A DNA stretch of 60,926 bases from Alphaproteobacteria bacterium. GTDB lineage: Bacteria > Pseudomonadota > Alphaproteobacteria > UBA9655. Positions 1 to 8,487 of this stretch are shown here, piece after piece (position 1 is the first letter of the stretch; each line of letters begins with the position of its first letter). The DNA is taken from contig CANGTV010000004.1 of NCBI GenBank assembly GCA_947457015.1, positions 1 to 60,926 of the forward strand. The letters run 5' to 3'. The translations under genes and the position numbers were made by a program. The notes beneath the pieces are model-generated. The model was not told where the DNA came from. It saw only the letters and a list, made by a program, of their open reading frames with translations, and made no database searches.

Positions 1-2799
1 CGCGCGGCCCCACAACCATTAAAGGGAACCACGCAGACGCTCGCTCCCTTAGAAAAACTACAAGTACAGCACATACAGCTACAACCTTCGCAAGCAACTT
101 TAGAAACGCTTCCCAAAAAAGTAGCAGAAAATCACCCATCTGCACCCTCAAGGAAAGCACCCTCAAAACCAACACTTCTTGTTAAAAAAGCTGAAGCACC
201 TCTCATTCCAGTTATTACACCGCACACGACCCCAACGGCTCTTATTGAAAAGATTGAACTGCGTACAGCTCAACCCTTGCCACAAGCCAAGAAGGGAATC
301 CTTCACGAACCCGCCTCTTCACAAGCCTCTCACACACACCTTGTGCAAAGACCGCTATCATCTTCCGCCACCTTAGAAACGCTCCCTGAAGAAGTACTAA
401 AAAAGCGCCCTCTTCCCCCCTCAAAAAGAGCGCCCTCAAAACCAACACTTCTTGTTAAAAAAGCTGAAGCACCTCTCATTCCAGTTATTACAACGCACAC
501 CCTCCCAACACTCACAGTTGAAAAAGTTGAGCCGCTTCCAGATCTACTGGTTACTGTTGAAAAACATACGGCTCCAAAATTACAACCGGCAGTGAAGGGA
601 AGCACGCAGACGCTCGCTTCTTCAGAAACCTTGCAAAAAAAGCAAATGCAAACCCCAGAGCTTTCGATAGCAAAGTTAATAATACCTCCCCCTTCACGGA
701 AAGCGCCCTCCAAACCAACACCACTTGTTGAAAAAGTTGAGGCGCTCACAGATCTATTGGTTACTGTTGAAGAAGTAATAGTTACTGTTGAAACGCATAC
801 GGCTCCAGAAGCGCCGATCTTTAAGGCAACCTCCAGAGTGCTTCCTCTCTCAGAAACCTTCCGCGCACAGCTTGTGCAAAGACCGCTATCATCTTCCGCC
901 ACCTTAGAAACACTCCCTGAAGAAGTAATAACAAAGCGCCCATCTGCGCCCTCAAAGAACGCGCCCCCAGCTCCAAATGCTGCCTTGCTGCAATTAATAA
1001 AATTTTATAAATATCTTTATCGGCAACGAATCCACGATCTGGAATATTTTCAGGGGTTGCAAAAAGATTTGCGAAAAAATCGACAAAGCTATGCGGCCTT
1101 AAAGAAGGAGGAGGATGAAATTCGCACTACCTTGCACAGTCAAACTGCTAAATCAGAGGAAGCAATAAAAAAACTTACTCACGCTATAACTGCTAATCAA
1201 GAGGAGAGAAAAAGGAGTGTTGAGTCTATAAGCGAGCTTATTGTTCCTCTTGATAAAATTTTGAAAGATATGTTCACTGAGACAACACCCCGCCAAGTAA
1301 AAGCTCACGAAAAAATTGAAAAATTAAAAGAGGAAGAAAATGATATTAGGTCTGCGCTTAAAGAGAGGCTAGATAAGAGAACTGAAGAAATTCAAAGAAT
1401 CCAAAAAGATATTGAAATACTTCAAAAATCAACCTCCGATGAAGATGACCAAATAGAAAATGAAATTTCTGAAACTTCGGTACAACCGCTAAGTTCTCTT
1501 GAATCATCGGCAAACCAGTTAAAGGAAGAAATTCCAAGAATGCAAAAAGCAGTGACAGCAATTGAAGAAAGTATACTGGCTGAAAATGCTTCAATAAAAA
1601 ATAAGATCTCTGAATCCTCAGCACAAGTAAAAGATTTTCTTAAAACACGAGCTACAACACTGCTTGCTGGTAACGCAAATGAATCAAACGTAAATGAGTC
1701 TATTTATGACACTATGGAATTTTTAGAAACTGCTTTAGACAGCGAGGTAGAAGATATTTTCAATAATTCAAGCGTCACTTCTGATACATCAAATGAGAGC
1801 ATAGAGCCCGGAAAAGGATACATAAAAAATTTTAGAGCTCTTCTTCAAGAACAAACAAGACTAAGATTATCTTACCAAAAGAAATATGATGAGATCACGG
1901 ATTTACAGACAGAGGTTGATGCAAAAAAAATTGAGTTAAAAAAGATAGAACATAAAATAAAATGCGCTAAGAGAGATGAATTAGAAAATAAGATTAAAAA
2001 TAAAAAAAAGGAAGAAGATCCAGATCTAATTAAAAATGAAAAGAAATTGCAGAACAACAAGATAGAATGTGAAAAAACAAACGAGGAGCTTTCTTTCCTT
2101 GACGTAAAGTCTAAAGGTCTTCAAACCCTTCGTCAGCAACTTAAGCAAGACTCTTTAGGCTCCCCAGACGAAGAAAAAGCTCTTGCCGCCATTGCAGGCA
2201 TTGTAGGTGTAACTTCTTCTATGTCCAAACTGGCAGAAATAGATGAAAGTCTACCTTATAAGCAAGCATGGAGAGAGGCATCCGATAAGCTTGAACCACA
2301 CCTCGATCAATTAACGCTTAAAATTAACAAAGGTCAGGGTCTGAAGATAGAGCAGAGTGCCATGAAAGAAATACTAGCCAAGGCGAACGAAGAAAGTGCT
2401 GAAAAATTAAATGAGATTTTCTCTCAACAGAAAAAGCTTATAGACAAACAAGAAATTCTGCTAGCTAAGCATGAAGTAATGAAAATGCTTAAGCATGAAG
2501 TAATGAAAATGCTCGCAAAAGACCACCGTTTATTAGAAGACATGAACGAAAAAGTGTTGAAGAACGGTCGATGGCAAAATGAAGACTATCAACACTTTTT
2601 GGCCTGTCACCATAAGTTTGCAACTCCCGAAGCGCCTCTCGCACTCTTTCAGTCTGATTGGTTGGATTTTTTTGGAATTAAGGAACTAGTGCCATCAACC
2701 ATATCCTCCAATGAGGAAAAACAGGCCCAACCTCTTCTTCGTGGACTAGGAACAGGCAAAAACGTCCAGGATGGAGACACAACAGAGTCTACACCCTGA
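1..2799 (+). CDS. Large repetitive coiled-coil protein, 5' end outside window
   Basis: The reading frame is open from base 1, so the N-terminus lies outside; about 932 residues are visible. I do not recognise a family. Roughly the first 330 visible residues are Pro/Lys/Thr/Glu-rich and made of shuffled repeats: a unit containing KAPSKPTLLVKKAEAP recurs, with near-identical DNA at 160-229 and 433-502 (one mismatch), and a unit containing LVQRPLSSSATLETLPEEV recurs at 340-396 and 871-927. The rest is highly charged, Lys/Glu-rich, with heptad-like coiled-coil character. A 24-bp tandem duplication (KHEVMKML twice) lies at 2467-2514. The 3' end overlaps the convergent lpxB by 11 bases. Low-complexity plus coiled-coil architecture resembles surface, cytoskeletal or effector proteins of intracellular bacteria, but this is inference. 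An internal TTG at 277 is not a credible start, because the frame and its repeats continue upstream. Confidence 0.8.
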   Translation, partial: RAAPQPLKGTTQTLAPLEKLQVQHIQLQPSQATLETLPKKVAENHPSAPSRKAPSKPTLLVKKAEAPLIPVITPHTTPTALIEKIELRTAQPLPQAKKGILHEPASSQASHTHLVQRPLSSSATLETLPEEVLKKRPLPPSKRAPSKPTLLVKKAEAPLIPVITTHTLPTLTVEKVEPLPDLLVTVEKHTAPKLQPAVKGSTQTLASSETLQKKQMQTPELSIAKLIIPPPSRKAPSKPTPLVEKVEALTDLLVTVEEVIVTVETHTAPEAPIFKATSRVLPLSETFRAQLVQRPLSSSATLETLPEEVITKRPSAPSKNAPPAPNAALLQLIKFYKYLYRQRIHDLEYFQGLQKDLRKNRQSYAALKKEEDEIRTTLHSQTAKSEEAIKKLTHAITANQEERKRSVESISELIVPLDKILKDMFTETTPRQVKAHEKIEKLKEEENDIRSALKERLDKRTEEIQRIQKDIEILQKSTSDEDDQIENEISETSVQPLSSLESSANQLKEEIPRMQKAVTAIEESILAENASIKNKISESSAQVKDFLKTRATTLLAGNANESNVNESIYDTMEFLETALDSEVEDIFNNSSVTSDTSNESIEPGKGYIKNFRALLQEQTRLRLSYQKKYDEITDLQTEVDAKKIELKKIEHKIKCAKRDELENKIKNKKKEEDPDLIKNEKKLQNNKIECEKTNEELSFLDVKSKGLQTLRQQLKQDSLGSPDEEKALAAIAGIVGVTSSMSKLAEIDESLPYKQAWREASDKLEPHLDQLTLKINKGQGLKIEQSAMKEILAKANEESAEKLNEIFSQQKKLIDKQEILLAKHEVMKMLKHEVMKMLAKDHRLLEDMNEKVLKNGRWQNEDYQHFLACHHKFATPEAPLALFQSDWLDFFGIKELVPSTISSNEEKQAQPLLRGLGTGKNVQDGDTTESTP
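160..502 (+). repeat. Intragenic direct repeats, 273 bp apart
   Basis: Bases 160-229 and 433-502 are identical except for one position and are 273 bp (91 codons) apart, so the frame is kept. A third, diverged copy of the KAPSKPT-L-VEKVEA module lies near 700-745. A second repeat pair is 340-396 and 871-927. The near-identity at DNA level suggests recent duplication or gene conversion. Confidence 0.85.
2467..2514 (+). repeat. 24-bp tandem duplication in coiled coil
   Basis: Two adjacent 24-base copies encode KHEVMKML twice. They differ only in the last base, and the unit is a whole number of codons. Confidence 0.85.
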
Positions 2800-3904
2800 G
2801 CAATACTTCCTCTAACACCACTTTTGCAGCTCTTTCAGGCGGGGCTTTTAAAAGAGCAATGGCCTCATCCATCGCTTTTTCTTGATGGGCGCGGGCGTCT
2901 TTGCCTCTTAACAGGTGCCCCACAGCGGATGCCAGTTTTTCAGGGGTGCAGTTTTCTTGCAAGAGTTCAGGGATAGCTTGCTTATTCAGCAAAACATTCA
3001 CCATACACACCCAGGGAGTTTTTATAAGGATCCTTGCAAGCCACCCACTAATTGTCCCAATTTTATAAGCAATGATAAAAGGAAGACAAGCAGCGGACAA
3101 TTGAAGCGCCACCGTGCCAGAAGCTGCAAGGGCGACGGAGGCTTTCTGAAAAGCGTCTTTGCGCGCGTCATCCCCCACCACAACTTGAACCTCACAGGGC
3201 CAGTTTTCTACACCTTGACGCACCAACGGCTCAACAGAGGAAAGCGTCGGAACAACAACTTTTAAATCACAAAAATCCTTCTTCAAAAGAGCCACCATCT
3301 CTTTAAAAATTGGCAGAAGCGTTTCAACTTCAGAACGTCGACTCCCCGGAAGAACACACAAAAGATTTGAATCACGCTTGCTTTTTTCAAAAGCCTCCTC
3401 CGCTACAGGATGCCCCACAAAGGTTGATCTAAGGCCATACTTTTCAAAGTACGGAGGTTCGAAAGGATAGAGACAGAGAAGATGATCAAGAAACTGAGCA
3501 ACTTTACGGGCACGTCCCGGCCGCCAGGCCCACACGGTGGGAGCAACATAGTGAATCAAGCACGGCCTTAGAGAAAGTTTATGGAGCTGCTTCATCACTC
3601 GGAAACTAAATTCAGGGGCATCAATAGTGACGACCACATCTGGTTTCATCTTAATGATGGTTGAGACGGTCAGTCTAAGGCGCTGTAAGAGACGGGGTAA
3701 ATTACGGAGTATGCCAAAAATCCCCATGATGGACAGCTCTTCCATAGGAAATAGACTTTGGAGACCTTGGGCTTGCATTCTCTCGCCTCCAATGCCTGCA
3801 AAGCGAACATTTTGGAGGTCCTTCAGAGACGCCATCAGGTCAGCCCCTAGCTGGTCACCCGAGGCTTCTCCAGCAATTAAAAAGATTAAAGGGCCCTGCG
3901 ACAC
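2789..3904 (-). CDS. lpxB: Lipid-A-disaccharide synthase LpxB
   Basis: Glycosyltransferase family 19 enzyme that condenses UDP-2,3-diacylglucosamine with lipid X to give the disaccharide core of lipid A at the cytoplasmic face of the inner membrane. The 371-residue length is typical. The N-terminal GEASGDQLGA motif (about residues 12-21) is the family signature, followed by the conserved APTVWAWRPGRA segment. The start is GTG at 3904 and overlaps the end of lpxI by 19 bases. It is the last gene of a tightly packed minus-strand operon lpxD-fabZ-lpxA-lpxI-lpxB, and its product uses the LpxI product made by the gene just upstream. Confidence 0.95.
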   Translation of the reverse strand: MSQGPLIFLIAGEASGDQLGADLMASLKDLQNVRFAGIGGERMQAQGLQSLFPMEELSIMGIFGILRNLPRLLQRLRLTVSTIIKMKPDVVVTIDAPEFSFRVMKQLHKLSLRPCLIHYVAPTVWAWRPGRARKVAQFLDHLLCLYPFEPPYFEKYGLRSTFVGHPVAEEAFEKSKRDSNLLCVLPGSRRSEVETLLPIFKEMVALLKKDFCDLKVVVPTLSSVEPLVRQGVENWPCEVQVVVGDDARKDAFQKASVALAASGTVALQLSAACLPFIIAYKIGTISGWLARILIKTPWVCMVNVLLNKQAIPELLQENCTPEKLASAVGHLLRGKDARAHQEKAMDEAIALLKAPPERAAKVVLEEVLLRV

Positions 3905-4758
3905 TGGACCTGCCCAAGACCAACAAGAAACAGACCTTTTTCTTGAGCCAAGCGTATTGTTTCTTCTCGCTTGAGAAGGAGAGTTCTACCAGCTTCAATT
4001 GCAATCCCTCTCAACCCTGCTGCAACAACCTTACGCACTGTCTCAGGACCAATGGTGGGAAGATCCACACGTTTGTCTTGCTGACGTTTGGCTATCTTCA
4101 CAAGGACCCCCCCAAGACCCGGGCGCTGCAAATGCTTAGATCTCTCTATTAAAGCATCCGTTCCTTCAATAGCTTCAATTCCAATGACAAGATCCTCTTG
4201 GATAACAACGGCTTGTCCCACATCGACAGGGCTAAGAGCAGACAACACTTCAAGTCCACGGCCTACATCTCGCCACCCCTGATCATCAGGTTCAAGAGAG
4301 GTGAGTGCACCCTCAGGCGCTAAAAGCTCTGTTAAAATATCATCAGGGCCTACGATACGAAAACCATGTTCTTCGACTAACCCGATGACAAGTTTAAGAA
4401 GATTATCATCTCCCAGCGCTTTCGCACCAAGCTTCGCCAGCCACTTAATGCCCTCCCAATCGGGCCGAATTTCGCTCATCAGTGGACGCGTGATAGCACC
4501 TGCCATCACAACTTCCTGAATCTTATTTTCTTGAAGATAATGTAAAGCGGTACCTACTTCTCCAAATGAAAGCCAAAGATGCGGGACGTTTTTGACAAGG
4601 TCTTCCTCTGCTTGGCCTTTAAAGGCCAAAACGACAAAAGGTCGGTGTTGACTTTGAAAGACGTCCACAAGAAGATGGGGTAAATCCCCCCTCCCCGCCA
4701 ATAAAGCAATAGGCGGATGATTAGGCGCAGACTGCACGGGGGGTGTCCTCCGCCTCAT
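3886..4758 (-). CDS. lpxI: UDP-2,3-diacylglucosamine pyrophosphatase LpxI
   Basis: Hydrolyses UDP-2,3-diacylglucosamine to lipid X plus UMP. LpxI (formerly DUF1009) replaces LpxH in many alphaproteobacteria. The sequence shows the N-terminal IALLAGRGDLPHLLV motif and the C-terminal VDVGQAVV...EAIEGTDALI signature. The open frame extends to 4818, but those extra 20 codons lie inside lpxA. The ATG at 4758 gives a 290-residue protein of normal size and a short overlap with the lpxA 3' end (4721), so I prefer that start. Its position between lpxA and lpxB fits the pathway order. Confidence 0.93.
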   Translation of the reverse strand: MRRRTPPVQSAPNHPPIALLAGRGDLPHLLVDVFQSQHRPFVVLAFKGQAEEDLVKNVPHLWLSFGEVGTALHYLQENKIQEVVMAGAITRPLMSEIRPDWEGIKWLAKLGAKALGDDNLLKLVIGLVEEHGFRIVGPDDILTELLAPEGALTSLEPDDQGWRDVGRGLEVLSALSPVDVGQAVVIQEDLVIGIEAIEGTDALIERSKHLQRPGLGGVLVKIAKRQQDKRVDLPTIGPETVRKVVAAGLRGIAIEAGRTLLLKREETIRLAQEKGLFLVGLGQVQCRRAL

Positions 4759-5569
4759 ATGACTCAAACTCCCAGTCTTCTGCAGGCAAACACAAGGGGC
4801 GTTTTGGATCCTCTTCAATGAAAGCCAAAAGATCCTTCACCGTACGACAATTTCCATAAAGAACCCTGATCTTTTGCAGTCTCTCTTCTAAGGTTCCTGC
4901 TTGTTCTTTAGATAAGAGCTTATAAGCATTCCGAAGGTCATGAATGTCTTGACGTTCAAACCCTCTGCGCTTCATGCCAATAATATTTATTCCGCCTAAC
5001 TTAGACTTTACGGTCATCACTGTCCCAAAGGGCATCACATCTTCGTTGACGCCTGCTGTGCCCGCAATCATGGCATAAGCCCCAATGCGCGTGAATTGGT
5101 GAATCGCCGCAAGGCCTCCAATGACGGCATAGTCTCCAACGGTCACATGGCCTCCAAGAGCTGCGTTATTTGCCATGGTAACAAAATTGCCAATAGCGCA
5201 ATCATGCCCGATATGGGATCCGATCATAATATAGCACCCATTTCCCAAAGTCGTTTTCATGCGCCCGAATTCTGTGCCGATATGAATCGTCACATGCTCA
5301 CGAATGGTGCATTTTTCACCAATTTCAAGAGTAGATGGCTCTCCCTTATACCTCATACTTTGGGGCGCAAAACCGAGGGCAGCGTAAGGAAAAATTTCTG
5401 TCCCTGCTCCTACAGTTGTCCTTCCTTCAATCACCACATGAGAATGAATAATGACGTTTTCTTTTAAAACGGCATGAGGTCCTATAAGACTATACGCCCC
5501 TATAGAAACTCCTTCAGAGAGATGCGCTCCTTCAGATACAATGGCTGTGGGGTGTATGTAAATCGACAT
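4721..5569 (-). CDS. lpxA: UDP-N-acetylglucosamine acyltransferase LpxA
   Basis: First step of lipid A synthesis: O-acylation of UDP-GlcNAc from 3-hydroxyacyl-ACP in the cytoplasm. It has 282 residues. The N-terminal two thirds are hexapeptide repeats of the left-handed beta helix (for example HPTAIVSEGAHL and IGAYSLIGPHAV), with the conserved IGSHIGHDCAIGN stretch carrying the catalytic histidine. The C-terminal helical domain contains GMKRRGF, typical of the family. AGGAAAG precedes the ATG. An inverted-repeat element lies between this gene and fabZ. Confidence 0.96.
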   Translation of the reverse strand: MSIYIHPTAIVSEGAHLSEGVSIGAYSLIGPHAVLKENVIIHSHVVIEGRTTVGAGTEIFPYAALGFAPQSMRYKGEPSTLEIGEKCTIREHVTIHIGTEFGRMKTTLGNGCYIMIGSHIGHDCAIGNFVTMANNAALGGHVTVGDYAVIGGLAAIHQFTRIGAYAMIAGTAGVNEDVMPFGTVMTVKSKLGGINIIGMKRRGFERQDIHDLRNAYKLLSKEQAGTLEERLQKIRVLYGNCRTVKDLLAFIEEDPKRPLCLPAEDWEFESYEAEDTPRAVCA

Positions 5570-5587
5570 GGTTTAATCTTTCCTATT

Positions 5588-5707
5588 GTCATCCCCTGCT
5601 GTGGCGGGGATCCATTACAGTAACAAAAAAATCGCTTTTTGTTACTTTCAAAAACTACTAATTATCTTCTGCCCCATCCCTGGATCCCCGCCACAGCAGG
5701 GGATGAC
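5588..5707. repeat. Paired palindromic repeat between fabZ and lpxA
   Basis: A 27-base arm at 5588-5614 is the reverse complement of 5681-5707 (cores CATCCCCTGCTGTGGCGGGG and CCCCGCCACAGCAGGGGATG). The spacer holds a further hairpin, GTAACAAAAA...TTTTTGTTAC (about 5620-5645). It sits inside the lpx operon, so it is transcribed and may affect mRNA processing or stability. Confidence 0.9.
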
Positions 5708-5724
5708 ACCGTGGAAGAACCTCC

Positions 5725-6210
5725 CTATTCATCCGCGATCATGGCAGTTTTAATAACTTCCGCTACAACTTCTCCATTAACCTTTGCAACTCCTTTAAAG
5801 CGCCACACGGGTCCTCGCCTGTGGGTTTTTTTTACCTCAAGATGAAGGGTGTCCCCTGGAAAAACCATCTTTCGAAAGCGGCCTTCATCAACTCCCATAA
5901 AATAAACAAGCTTTTCTTGGTCATACACATCTAAGGTATGCATAGCAAGAACCGCTGCTGTTTGGGCCAAAGCCTCAATAATCATCACGCCTGGCATCAC
6001 TGCTTTTTTGGGAAAATGGCCTTGAAAATACCAATCCTCGGCAGAAACCGTCTTAATACCAACGGCGCTTTCTCCTGAGATCACATTCTCTAACCGTTCC
6101 ACCATGAGCATGGGGGGTCGATGGGGCAAAAGACGCATGATTTGGTCTAAGCCTAGTTCAATGGGCATTTCATTTTCCATAGATGTCGTCTGAGTTTCTG
6201 CGAGAGCCAT
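5725..6210 (-). CDS. fabZ: 3-hydroxyacyl-ACP dehydratase FabZ
   Basis: Dehydrates 3-hydroxyacyl-ACP in fatty acid elongation. It competes with LpxA and LpxD for the same acyl-ACP, which explains its usual place in the lpx operon. A hot-dog-fold enzyme of 161 residues; LLPHRPPMLMVERL is the family N-terminal signature. The catalytic pair is His65 (in GHFP) and Glu79 (in IEALAQ). A strong Shine-Dalgarno, GGGAGGAAGG, precedes the ATG. The 15-base gap to lpxD indicates co-transcription. Confidence 0.96.
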   Translation of the reverse strand: MALAETQTTSMENEMPIELGLDQIMRLLPHRPPMLMVERLENVISGESAVGIKTVSAEDWYFQGHFPKKAVMPGVMIIEALAQTAAVLAMHTLDVYDQEKLVYFMGVDEGRFRKMVFPGDTLHLEVKKTHRRGPVWRFKGVAKVNGEVVAEVIKTAMIADE

Positions 6211-6225
6211 GCCTTCCTCCCTTGG

Positions 6226-7260
6226 TTAACCTTTCTTTCGAGCGCCTTCTTCTAGCCGTTTTAAGACGGCCACTTGACGATAAAATGTTTTAAGGGGCAT
6301 AGCGGGACTTCCACATAGAATTTCGCCAGGATCCACATCGCGCATAATGCCACACTGGGCCGCAAGGCGTGCTCCTGTACCAATTTTAAGATTATCTATG
6401 ATCCCCACTTGGCCTCCAGCGGCAACATAGTCACCAAATTTTGTGCTTCCTGCAACGCCTGATTGTGCCACCATCACACACCCTTTTCCAAAGTGTACGT
6501 TATGAGCAACTTGTACCAAATTGTCAATGCGTGTGCCAAGCCCAATCACCGTATCATGACCACTTCCTCGATCAATCGTTGTATTAGCTCCAATTTCTAC
6601 ATAATCATGCACGATAACACGTCCTAATTGAGGAACGGGCACATGTCCCCCCATATCCCCAGGGTCCATGAAAAAACCAAAGCCCCCTTGGCCAATACGC
6701 GCTCCTGGCTTAATGTGCACATACTTTCCAACAAGCGCATGGGACAAAGAAACATGGGCTCCAACAACGGAATGATCTCCAATCGTCACACTTTCGCCAA
6801 TGACAGCAAGCGGCCCTATCTCTACAAAATCACCAATTTCTGCATGAGCTTCAATAACAGCTTGGGGTCCAACAACAACCCCTTTCCCGAGCTTAACCGT
6901 TGGGTGAATAACAGCCGTTGGTGCAATGTCTCCTTCTTTTCGCTCTTTTGGATAAAACACATTCGCAATGAGCGCATACGCGCGATGAGGATATGTTGCA
7001 ATTAAAAGCGCCAGATGATCAGGGGTTTTTGCCACCACGTCCGCGCTCAGAATACATGCTGAGGCTTGTGTTGTTTCTAAGGCGTCTAAATATTTTGTGT
7101 TATTAAACAAGCTAATACAACGTTCCGCAGCCCCATCCAAGGGAGCCACATCGTCGATAAGAAGAGACGGATCCCCTCGTCCCAGATCACATTGACCATA
7201 TTCCGCAAGCTGCGCCAATGTGAAGGGACCTTTTTTCTTATGAAAGCGAGGATCAGCCAT
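6226..7260 (-). CDS. lpxD: UDP-3-O-acylglucosamine N-acyltransferase LpxD
   Basis: N-acylates UDP-3-O-acylglucosamine, the third step of lipid A synthesis. It has 344 residues: an N-terminal uridine-binding domain (about 1-105), then hexapeptide repeats of a left-handed beta helix (about 115-310) and a helical tail. The catalytic histidine sits in QVAHNVHFG (His253), matching the family's AHN motif. It is the first gene of the minus-strand lpx operon; no bamA or skp lies upstream, unlike many proteobacteria. The upstream region is an intergenic palindrome cluster. Confidence 0.95.
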   Translation of the reverse strand: MADPRFHKKKGPFTLAQLAEYGQCDLGRGDPSLLIDDVAPLDGAAERCISLFNNTKYLDALETTQASACILSADVVAKTPDHLALLIATYPHRAYALIANVFYPKERKEGDIAPTAVIHPTVKLGKGVVVGPQAVIEAHAEIGDFVEIGPLAVIGESVTIGDHSVVGAHVSLSHALVGKYVHIKPGARIGQGGFGFFMDPGDMGGHVPVPQLGRVIVHDYVEIGANTTIDRGSGHDTVIGLGTRIDNLVQVAHNVHFGKGCVMVAQSGVAGSTKFGDYVAAGGQVGIIDNLKIGTGARLAAQCGIMRDVDPGEILCGSPAMPLKTFYRQVAVLKRLEEGARKKG

Positions 7261-7471
7261 GATTTTTTATAGTACTCCATCAAACAGAGGGTAAGTATGC
7301 AAAAAAATAGACGTATCGCCAAGCTCTTAATCTAAGAGTGCGTTAAAATTTTATTACAGATTGGTTTTTTCTTGCCCATTCTGGTATGGTGGGGAGGTGA
7401 AACTCATCCCTGGAGCTGTCATTCCGGAGCTTAAGAGATGTATTCATGAGCTTTAAGTTTCTGCTTCTGTT

Positions 7472-7632
7472 GTCATCCTCGACATAGAAACTCTCGATTT
7501 TCGCAGAAAATCGTAAAGTTTCTTGATCGAGGATCTTCTAGAAACACAATAAGGGTTTCAATGAGATCCCCGAGCTAGAAGTTCTAAACCCCCGATCAAG
7601 TCGGGGGCAAGAACTTCTAGCTCGGGGATGAC
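7472..7632. repeat. Paired palindromic repeat upstream of nadK
   Basis: Two hairpin-forming palindromes are arranged head to head. The left one runs GTCATCCTCG to CGAGGATCTTCT with an inner stem around TAGAAACTCTCGATTTTC. The right one runs GATCCCCGAG to CTCGGGGATGAC with an inner CCCCCGATCAAGTCGGGGG stem. A spacer of about 30 bases separates them. The rest of 7261-7720 shows no gene. Confidence 0.85.
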
Positions 7633-7720
7633 AAGAAAAGGATAAAAAATAATAGCCGTGAGTACCGGTTCTAAATCCCGGACCAACCCCAGAATAAAAT
7701 TAGTTCCAAAAGGACTCTTT

Positions 7721-8485
7721 ATGCCAAAAAAAATAGCTTTTCTTTCTTCATCTGCTCCAGAAGCTCTCAAGGCCAAAACAACGTTTGAGGCTTTGTACCC
7801 TTCTGTCAATCCCAGCGAAGCTGATGTCCTGGTTGCCTTAGGAGGCGATGGGTTTATGTTGGAAACCATGCATGCTCACCTTCAAACACACCTTCCCATT
7901 TATGGAATTCATTGTGGGAGTGTGGGGTTTTTGATGAACGAGTTTTCCCCGAGCGATCTTTTAGAGCGCCTTGAAAAAGCGAAGCCCACTCCTCTCTACC
8001 CTCTTGAAATGACAATTCAAGACAAAAGAGGAAGTGTTATGAAGACACTCGCCTTTAATGAGGTTTCTCTTCTCCGAGAAACACGTCAAGCGGCCAAAAT
8101 TCAAATTAGCATAGATGACGTTGTCCGACTCCAAGAACTCGTGTGTGATGGAATCCTGATGTCAACTCCTGCAGGAAGCACGGCGTATAATCTCTCAGCC
8201 CATGGCCCTATTATTCCTCTGGGAGCTCCTTTACTGGCTTTAACTCCCATTAGTGCCTTTCGGCCGCGGCGGTGGAAAGGAGCCCTTCTTCCGGAAACAG
8301 CACAAGTTACCTTCACAATTCTTGACTCAGACAAACGTCCCGTCAGTGCCGTTGCAGACTTTACAGAGGCCCGAGACGTCACATCCGTTTCCGTGCGTCA
8401 AACAAAAGAAACCTATGCCACCCTTCTTTTTGACCACGACCACAATCTTGATGAACGCATCTTAAGAGAGCAGTTTTTGGAGTAA
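7721..8485 (+). CDS. nadK: NAD kinase
   Basis: Phosphorylates NAD+ to NADP+ in the cytoplasm. The [12 protein letters not shown] motif (residues about 37-48) is the diagnostic GGDG diphosphate-binding site, with Asp43 catalytic. The conserved asparagine-glutamate pair is in FNEVSLLR, and the [16 protein letters not shown] segment is also conserved. The open frame extends to a GTG at 7658, but the ATG at 7721 is preceded by AAAGGAC and gives 254 residues, the usual alphaproteobacterial length. The 21-codon extension resembles a mini-ORF before dnaG (see findings). It converges on the next gene with a 2-base gap. Confidence 0.93.
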   Translation: MPKKIAFLSSSAPEALKAKTTFEALYPSVNPSEADVLVALGGDGFMLETMHAHLQTHLPIYGIHCGSVGFLMNEFSPSDLLERLEKAKPTPLYPLEMTIQDKRGSVMKTLAFNEVSLLRETRQAAKIQISIDDVVRLQELVCDGILMSTPAGSTAYNLSAHGPIIPLGAPLLALTPISAFRPRRWKGALLPETAQVTFTILDSDKRPVSAVADFTEARDVTSVSVRQTKETYATLLFDHDHNLDERILREQFLE

Positions 8486-8487
8486 TT

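Noticed and set aside
330-902. 190-codon minus-strand ORF over the repeat region of the first gene
   Set aside because: It is a shadow of the plus-strand coding sequence, whose frame is open from base 1 and contains the protein repeats.
5588-5707. Possible CRISPR repeats
   Set aside because: The palindromes differ in length and sequence, occur singly or in inverted pairs at scattered loci, and have no regular spacers or cas genes.
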